Source: Primulina eburnea (taxonomy: Eukaryota > Streptophyta > Magnoliopsida > Lamiales > Gesneriaceae). From it: DNA of 64,000 nt. Shown here piece by piece: positions 33,101 through 42,100 of this stretch (positions are counted from its first letter, which is position 1; each line of letters starts with the position of its first letter). The notes beneath the pieces were generated by a model. That model saw only the letters and a list, made by a program, of their open reading frames with translations. It had not been told where the DNA came from and did not search any database. The stretch spans positions 36,252,682 through 36,316,681 of the forward strand of contig NC_133104.1 of NCBI RefSeq assembly GCF_022965805.1, given 5' to 3'. A program made the position numbers and the translations under genes.

Positions 33101-36100
33101 CCGACAAATCAATGATTGGGCTGTTAAGGAAATACTAAAAGAGGCTATAGCCTAACTTGAAGAAGCCCATCAAGTTATTTCGAAGCCTAAGTTCAATTCA
33201 CCTTGGAGAGATGGTTCGAGAAGGAGGGCACCAGCGTGGACAAAAGATTCCGTGATAGGAGCGATAACACGTGGAGAGGTGTAACAAGATAACCTTCTCA
33301 AGGAATCATGTTTTTTGTTTCTTGCAAATAAAGTTGAGAGCAAAATGATATATAGTTGTGAAGAATCATTTTGACGATCGTTGAGAAATATATTGAGTTG
33401 AATTTTCCATGGAGTTTGGCACAGACTCGAAGTGTGCGGGTCATGCATATTACTTTTCCTCTCATAAAATCTTTGGTTTCGTCACTACACTCAAGCTAGT
33501 TATACTTCTTAGATTGATTACATTTCCTTTTCCTTAAAATAAGGATGTTGTCAGATCAGATTGGAGCAGTTACGGATTGTGGGACAATGGAAGTATGGAA
33601 CTGAATCAATCTTATAGGAGACCGGATTAGGAGTATAACCCAATCTGACCCGAAATTGAATTGAATCGGATTGAAACACAATTGAAATCGATATTTAATT
33701 TTTTTCCAACAATCATGTACATAAAAAAGTTATGTATGAAGCAAAGTAATCAAAAACTAAATATATTATTGGTCGGATTCAATCGGACCAGAGTATAATG
33801 GTCCTAGATTTGTTTTCAAGCAAGCAAATCCGATTAAGTATTGATGCTAGATCCAGTTCAATCTAGAACTGACAGCAAACAGGTTCCAGATTGAGCCAGA
33901 TTAAATCAGACCGGTTTCAGATTGATCTGGTCGATAAGAATCCCTATCGGAACATCGAATGTCATGGGACCTTTCCTATCATTCTGGTGGCATTCCTATT
34001 TTATTTTTATAAAAAAAGTTGTTAAACGATCTAATCTACTAAAAAGCCTGGCTGAAATAGAGGCTTCTGTGCTTGTTGCTATAGATATTCGTTTTTTAAA
34101 CCCGCGAAGGAACTGGACCTTGAAATAGCTACATACAAAACTGTGCATATTCTTAGGGAAGAACACAACAATTAAAGAACAAATCAATTTGAGAAGTTTC
34201 TATTTTTCCATGATTGAAAGTTATACTTACACTTTCACATCCCCTTGTCTGTTAACTGCGTCTTTTTTCTCCATCCTTTTTCTCTTTTGGATACAATATT
34301 TGGATACTATTATCTATCTTGAGATTAAATTGTTCATGTTTCAGCAGCACGTTCGTAAAATGTAGTCTTTGATTTTGTCTTCTATTAGGCTAATTAATAA
34401 TTGCCAATATGCCATTATTTATACTTTTCTTGCTAATTCTCTTAGGTGGAACAAATTAGTACAAAAACCTTTTGATGAGGGAGATGAGAGGGGATTAAAG
34501 TTGGTTCAGTCTATCTTAAAGCCAATAATGCTACGAAGAACTAAGTCAAGCACAGACCGAGAGGGCAGGTGGGAAATTTAATGCTTCACTACACATGATT
34601 GACATTTACACAATTTTCTGGCTATTATGGTTGCCATGGTCTCTCTTTCTAACTTTATTGAGATGCAGGACCATTTTAATTCTTCCACCTGCAGATATTC
34701 AAGTGATATATTGTAATCTGTCGGAAACAGAGGAGGACTTCTACGGGGCTTTATTTAAAAAATCGAAGGTGCCGACTCATATTGATTATGCCTGTTGTAG
34801 GATACATATCTTTCTATGTCACTAAAATGATTATTTATGTATTATTAGGTGAAGTTTGATAAATTTGTTGAGCAAGGCCGGGTTCTTCATAACTATGCTT
34901 CGATTTTGGAACTTCTTTTGAGACTTCGTCAATGCTGTGATCACCCATTTCTTGTTATGAGGTTCAAATCTGTTTGGGGCTCTGGCTTGAAGTTTCTGTA
35001 TCTTGCCTTCCTTGTGTAACATCTCATGTGATCACTTGTATTTAAAGTTTTTCGCAAATTGTACCTTATTTTTACCTCTGCGCTCTCTTTGGAAGGCCAT
35101 TAGAGCATGAACTAGATTCTTGTCAAATTTTGTCAACTCTGATTTAGGCTTCAAACTATTTTCTTGGAATTAAATAATCACTTTACTATATTATGCAAGT
35201 GCTACCATGAACTGTTTGCAAGATGAAACACCTTGCAGGGTTTACTTTACAACATCGTCTTTAGTATTTGAGATGCGCATGGTTGGTGTGACATGTGGCT
35301 TAATCCTGTATAAGTTGTTTGTGGTGCACACTCCTACTCACTCACATTTGCCTGTTGCGTATAGTTGGATACAAGGAACCTTAGATGTTGACGTGTTTGC
35401 ACAGGCATGTATCACTTAGCCTAGTGTTATGTTCTGCTTGTGATTTGACTTATTTCATTCATGTTCCCAGTCGAGGTGACACTCAAGAGTTCTCTGATTT
35501 GAACAAGCTAGCGGGACGTTTCCTGAAAGCTGGTCAGGAAGGTGTGGATGGCAATGCCAAAGACGCACCATCCCGTGCATATATTCAGGAGGTTGTTGAA
35601 GACTTGCGGAAAAAGGAACAAGGAGAGTGCCCAATATGCCTGGAAGCTTTTGAAGATGCAGTATTGACACCTTGTGCTCATCAATTATGCCGAGAATGTC
35701 TATTGGCTAGTTGGAGAAGTTCTACATCTGGTCTTTGTCCAGTTTGTAGGTATCAACATGTTTTCCTGTGCAATCATTATCATGTTTTACTTATCAGTTA
35801 TCCAAATACAGAGAAATCAGAATGTAATTCAAACTCTGAATAGCCATATGTTTAATCCTTCGAGGAGATAATCCTGAGGATGGTACGTTCTTACCAGGAA
35901 ATTTTGATCTGATATCTCTGATGCTAAAAGTTACTGCCTCACAGGAAGACTATCAGCAAACAGGAACTCATCACCGTGCCAACTGATAGTCGCTTCCGAG
36001 TTGATGTTGAGAAAAACTGGGTAGAATCATCAAAAATATCTGCGCTAATGCATGAACTAAAAAATCCAAGGTCCATGGGCTCCAAAAGCATTGTTTTTAG

Positions 36101-39100
36101 TCAATGGACAGCCTTTTTGGATCTTTTACAGATTCCTCTTTCTAGGTAACATACTTATCCTCTTCTCACAATTTACTTTTTGCGAGTTCGTTTGGTACAT
36201 GTGGGCTGTGCGAGTACATTGCACTTTTAGAATACATACATTTGTCAATTCATTTCTCGTAGGAGATGCTCATACTGGGGATGTGATCAAGTAATTGGTA
36301 GCATGTAATTGTTTAATCATGAACATGAGTAATCAAGGTTTTCTTCTCTCCTCTGGGGAAGGTAGGTTTTCAGATTGTTAGATATTAAATACAATTTTGT
36401 AATTATGCATCAGAGTTCATTATTGGCTCTCCATCTTGTAAAAACTTATTCTTTAATTTTTAGCGACATAATTATATTTCCATTTATGGTCTTTCATGAT
36501 AGTCAAACCATGGTTCTACATCGCCATTGTGTTGGCTTAGATAGTAATGAACTTCATATTACCGATCATTTTCTCTCAACGACAGGGGTAGCATTCCATT
36601 TCTTCGGCTGGATGGGACCCTAAACCAGCAACAGCGCGAAAAAGTAATCAAACAATTCTCTGAAGACAATAATATAATGGTGTGTCTTTGTTGCTTTTTA
36701 GGGTTGTTAGAAGTAAGCATTTGCTTAAAAAGCAAGGGGGCCAGATTATTTTGGCGATAATTGTTATGCAGGTTTTACTTATGTCGTTGAAGGCTGGTGG
36801 AGTTGGAATAAATCTCACTGCGGCATCTCATGCTTATGTAATGGTAAGTTATTGCATCTGATACGTAGTATCACTTGGTCTTTCCAATATGCAAATGCAT
36901 TGCATTATCATTACATTCTTGTTAATTTTAAATTACGAGAATTATTGTTCGACTATCTCCCATGAGTTCGAGTTTTTGGAAATAGTGTTTTAACATGAAT
37001 GAGCACCAAGGTTTCCGATTTATGTTTCTTTAGGTGTATATAACGATACCTAGAAAAGTCGTTAATAAAAGTGAGATAGTACGAGAAACCTAATGTCAGA
37101 ATGCCACAAGTTTGAAAAACCTGGGTGATCATTCATCTACATATTTCGCTAATTTGCTTTTGGGTGTTTATTTTTGGGCCTTTGTTGTGCAATGTACGTG
37201 TTCAATTTTTTTTTTTTGAAGAATGTATAATTTAAATTTTAATAGCACCAAGAAAAATGGGTTCTATTCTGCTCTAATTCATCCACATTAATGTGGCACA
37301 CTGTTGCCGGCCCAAACACACTGAGCCCAGAAACTTCTGAATTAGCAGGCCCAATAGCTTAAGAGATGAACAAACATAGGCCCAAGATTGTAAACGTATA
37401 CGTCAGAAAAGGAAAAGGGAAGGCACGTGAGAACAATGTATAAAAAGAGAGAGGGGGTTGGCTAGAAGAGGCATTCAGTTAGATTGAGTGATGAGTCATT
37501 AACAATTTGTTAGTGTGAGAGAGAGTGGTTGTAACAGAAAGTTGCTATTCCCATTTCATATTATAATACATTTTCCGTTACTAATCGGAGGTTGCTAACA
37601 ATTTGGTCCGACCTGCCGGATCCGAGGGAACGACGGAACACAATGGCCAGCATGAGATCGGAAGCCAAGATAGAAAGTATGGAAAAGGCGTTGCTAGGGG
37701 TGCAAGACAACATGTCACAGGTGCAAGGAAGGCTGGACAAGATCGATAGAGCTGTGGAAGGACTGCTAAGCTTGAAAGAAATGATGTAACATATGATCAA
37801 AACACAAGGGGTAGCAACGGTAGTGAGCAATGAAGGAGGAGGACATCCAAGGGAGGGGAGCGAGATGCACGGGAAGGAGGAGAGTGCAGCGCGACAGGTA
37901 GGGGGGCGGGAAGAAGCAGCCGAGGAAGTGAGAATGACCTTAAAAAAAATTGAATTACCGGCATTCGAAGGGGAAGATCCACTGGGGTGGCTGGGAAGAA
38001 TGGAACAGTACTTCGAAATCCACGAAACACCAAGGGAATGCAGGCTCAAGTTAGCTTACATCTGTATGCATAGTACCACTGTGCACTGGTTCCGATGGAT
38101 GAAAGTAAGAATTCCAAACATAGGATGGGATAGATTTGCAGAGGAATTGATCAAACGCTTCAGTGGATTTGATGCCAACCCTTTTGAACTAATGGCATCA
38201 TTGAATCAAGAGCAGCAGTCGGTGGACGCTTACATCGAGCGTTTTGAGGTCTTGATTGCGCAGCTGGGTGAGGTCCAGGAAGATCAGAGCCTAGGCTATT
38301 CTATGAGTGGATTGAGGGAGGAGATACGGCGGAGGATGATTGTGCACGCACCCCGAACTGTGGATCGTGCAATGATGTTGGCAAGGGGGCTGGAGAGGGA
38401 ATTGTATGGGACGGCGGTGGATCGAGGAAGAAGTAGAATTGGGTTGGGCTGGGGGACTACGGCGAAACCAGTAACTAATATGGGCCGGGCCAATTCGGCC
38501 CCAGTGCGTGATAGGGATCGGAACAAAAATTACCCACAACCCATTAACAGTATGCGGACAATAAGCCCAGGAGAGCAGAAAATACGAAACTCACCTACAC
38601 TGCAATCCTATGGTGGTGGGTCTCGGGGTTACTCAGGGGGTAGTGGTGGAAGGATGACGAGAATACAAGACCAAAAGAACCGGGACGGTAGGGTGGTATC
38701 TCACCAAGAATTCTTACACAGGCGTGAGAAGGGATTGTGTTTTAAATGCGGAGAACCCTACCACCCGATGCACCGATGTGCCAACAAAAGCTTGAGAGTG
38801 ACAATTCTGGCGGAAGATGAAGGGGAGGATGGCGAGTGGGAGCAGGTTGAGTTGGAGGAAAAGAACGAGGGGACGAGGCGGGAAGTATAGGAGGCAGGGG
38901 AAACTAGCGTTGAATACAACACCCTTGAGTTACCGTTGTACTCTGTCAACGACATAAACCACCCGCAAACATTGAAAATGAGGGCGAGGGTGGCTGGAAG
39001 GGAAGTAGTGGCGATGGTTGACAGTGGCGCGAGTCACAACTTCGTTTCAAAAAAATTAATCACTGAGTTGGGGCTCGTGGTTGACAGAAGCGTATTTTTG

Positions 39101-42100
39101 ATGTCGGGTGTCATGTCAGGGGGTGTGCAGGGAGTTGGAGGTGGATATGGGGCAGTGCCAAATCCGGATTGATGGGTATCATTTGAGTTAGGAGGTATTG
39201 AACTGATTTTGGAGGTTGATTGGCTTCGCTCGTTGGGGGATGTTTTGTTGAATTGGAACAAAATGGAGATGAGATTTAGTTGGCGTGATCAGACGGTTAT
39301 TTTGAAAGGAGATCCATCCCTTAGTAGGGCCATGGTCTCCCAAGGGATAGCCAAGATGAGTGAGGTCGAGTTCTATGGGGCAGTAGTATTCAAGTGGAAT
39401 GGAGAAAAGGGGGGTGTGACAGAAAAAGGGGGAGGTGAGGAAGCAATGAACAACATTTTGGCCAACTATGAGGAGGTATTCCGAGAACCTTGTGGATTAC
39501 CTCCTAGAAGGAGCCAAGATCATGCTATAAGTATAAAGGAAGGTTGTGGGCCGGTCACGGTGAGGTCCTATCGTTATGCTCACCATCAGAAGGATGGAGT
39601 TGAAAAGATGGTGAAGGAGATGCTCATTTGGGGTGATACAAGTCAGCAATAGCCCTTATTCGAGCCTCGTTATACTTGTTAAAAAAAAGATGGGAGTTGG
39701 CGTTTTTGCATCGACTACCGAGCATTAAACGACATCACCATTGCTGATAAATATCCGATTCCAGTGGTGGAGGAGTTGTTTGATGAGTTACACGGAGCGA
39801 CACATTTTACCAAGCTGGACCTCAAATCTGGATACCACCAGATTCGAGTTCAAGCTGCCGATGTGCCTAAAACAGCATTCAGGACTCACGAAGGCCACTA
39901 CGAGTTTCTAGTTATGCCTTTTGGGCTAAAAAACGCACCGGCAACGTTCCAAGCTACCATGAATGAGGTATTCCGCCCTTATTTGCGAAGATTTGTATTA
40001 GTTTTATTTGATGATGTTTTGATTTACAGTAAGGGGTGGAAGGAACATATGCAACATGTGGAAGTGGTGTTGAAATTACTGCAGCAACACCAACTGGTGT
40101 TGAATAAAAAAAAAATGCCAGTTTGGATTAAAACAGGTGGAGTACTTGGGACATGTCATCACGGCTCAGGGAGTAGAAGTGGACCAAAAGAAAGTTGAAA
40201 GTGTAGTGCAGTGGCCACAACCACAGAACACGAAAGGGGTGAGGGGGTTTCTGGGGTTAAAAGGATATTACCGGAAGTTTATTAAAGACTACGGTAAGAT
40301 TGCGAGACCTCTAACCGAACAGCTGAAGAAGAATAACTTTGGGTGGGATGAGAAAGTTCAGGGAGCTTTTGAGAAGCTTAAGCAAGCCATTGTTACTGTC
40401 CCAGTATTGGGGATGTCCGATTTTTCTAAAGAGTTCGTGATAGAATGTGACGCTTCAGGAGTGGGAATAGGAGCGGTGCTGACCCAGGAGGGCCGGCCGA
40501 TTGCTTTTTATAGTAAGGCACTGGCAGAACGAGCATTGTCTAGTCTAAATCAACTTATGAGAGGGAATTAATGGCATTCGTTTTGGCAGTACAACATTGG
40601 CGTCACTATTTACTGGGACGCAACTGGGACGCAAGTTTGTGGTGCTAACTGATCATAAGCCCTTGAAGAACTTGTTGCAGCAGCGTATAACAACAATGGA
40701 CCAGCAGTACTGGTTGGCCAAGTTGCTGGGGTATGAATTTGACATAAAACACCGAGCAGGGGCAGACAATGGGGCAGCCGATGCCCTATCTAGAAGAGAG
40801 GACATGGGAGGGCTGAATGCTTTAACAAAAACCGAATGGGTGGGAGTTAAAGAGATTCAGGAGGCAGTGCAAAATGACCCCGAGTTTAAACACATCATAG
40901 AGAGAGTGAAGACGGCTCCGGAAAGTAGCGAACACTACTCTTTGATTAATGGGTGTTTGCTTTTTAAAGGCAGATTAGTTGTTCCTCCAGCCTCATCATG
41001 GATTCCCAAGTTGTTGAATGAATTTCACACCACTCCTATTGGCAGACACTCAGGAGCATTTCAAATGTATAAACGAATTGCAAATAATTTCTTTTGGCCA
41101 AGGATGAAGAAAGATATCTACAAATTTGTGTCCGAATGTGGGGTATGTCAAAAACAAAAGTATGAAGCTGCGTCACCAGCTGGATTGCTGCAACCTTTGG
41201 CGATTCCAGCAGCTATTTGGGAAGACTTGGCCATGGATTTCATTACTGGGCTGCCGAAATCACAAGGTTATGAGGTGATATTAGTGGTGGTTGATCGGCT
41301 ATCCAAATATGGGCACTTTCTTCTACTTAAAAGGCCGTACACAGGTGGCAGAACTTTTCACAAGCAACGTGATCAAATTACATGGGGTCCCAAAGACAAT
41401 TGTCAGTGACAGAGACGCAGTTTTTATGAGTTTATTTTGGGCGGAGTTGTTCCGACTACAAAGAACTCAACTCAAGATGAGCACGGCCTACCATCCGGAG
41501 ACAAATGGACAAAGTGAAGCCCTGAATAAATGTGTGGAGACATATCTGCGCTGTTTCTGCTCCGAGCAACCCAAGAGCTGGTCACAGTGGTTGCATTGGG
41601 CAGAATATTGGTACAACACATCGTATCAAACTGCTGCTGGAATGACTCCTTTTGAAGTGGTGTATGGGAGAAAACCTCCTACGCTAACTAAGTTTCTACC
41701 AGGGGAAACTAAGGTACCTGCCGTATCACAAGCACTCGTGGACAGAGATGAACTGTTGAGACAGCTCAAATACAATCTAGAGCGGGCTCAACAGCGAATG
41801 ACCAAGTTTGCCAACAAAAAGAGGAGGGAGGTTCAATTTCAAGAAGGCGATGTGGTGTATTTGAAGCTACGACCACACCGCCAAAATTCTGTTTCCATGA
41901 GGCTGTTTCAGAAACTAACAGCCAGGTATTATGGGCCTTATCAGGTACTAAAAAAAGTGGGACAAGTGGCTTATCGTTTGAAGTTGCCTGAAGGATCCAA
42001 AATACATCCAGTTTTTCATGTGTCGTGTTTAAAAAAAGCAGTGGGTAGAGGTCCTAATGAAGTCAAATTGCCGAGTGAAGTAGACACGGATTTGTTTCTC

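Larger units (their letters stand above)
24311..33454 (+). mobile_element. Deleted Ty3/gypsy element in intron 11, carrying nested insertions
   Basis: Direct repeats of about 400 bp (24311-24716 and 33062-33454) bracket a gag remnant on the left and a protease-region remnant on the right. Reverse transcriptase, RNase H and integrase are absent, so this was an internally deleted element before or after it was invaded by hAT-like and LINE sequences (25712-32560). It lies in the same orientation as the host gene. No clear TSD or PBS was found. Confidence 0.7.
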
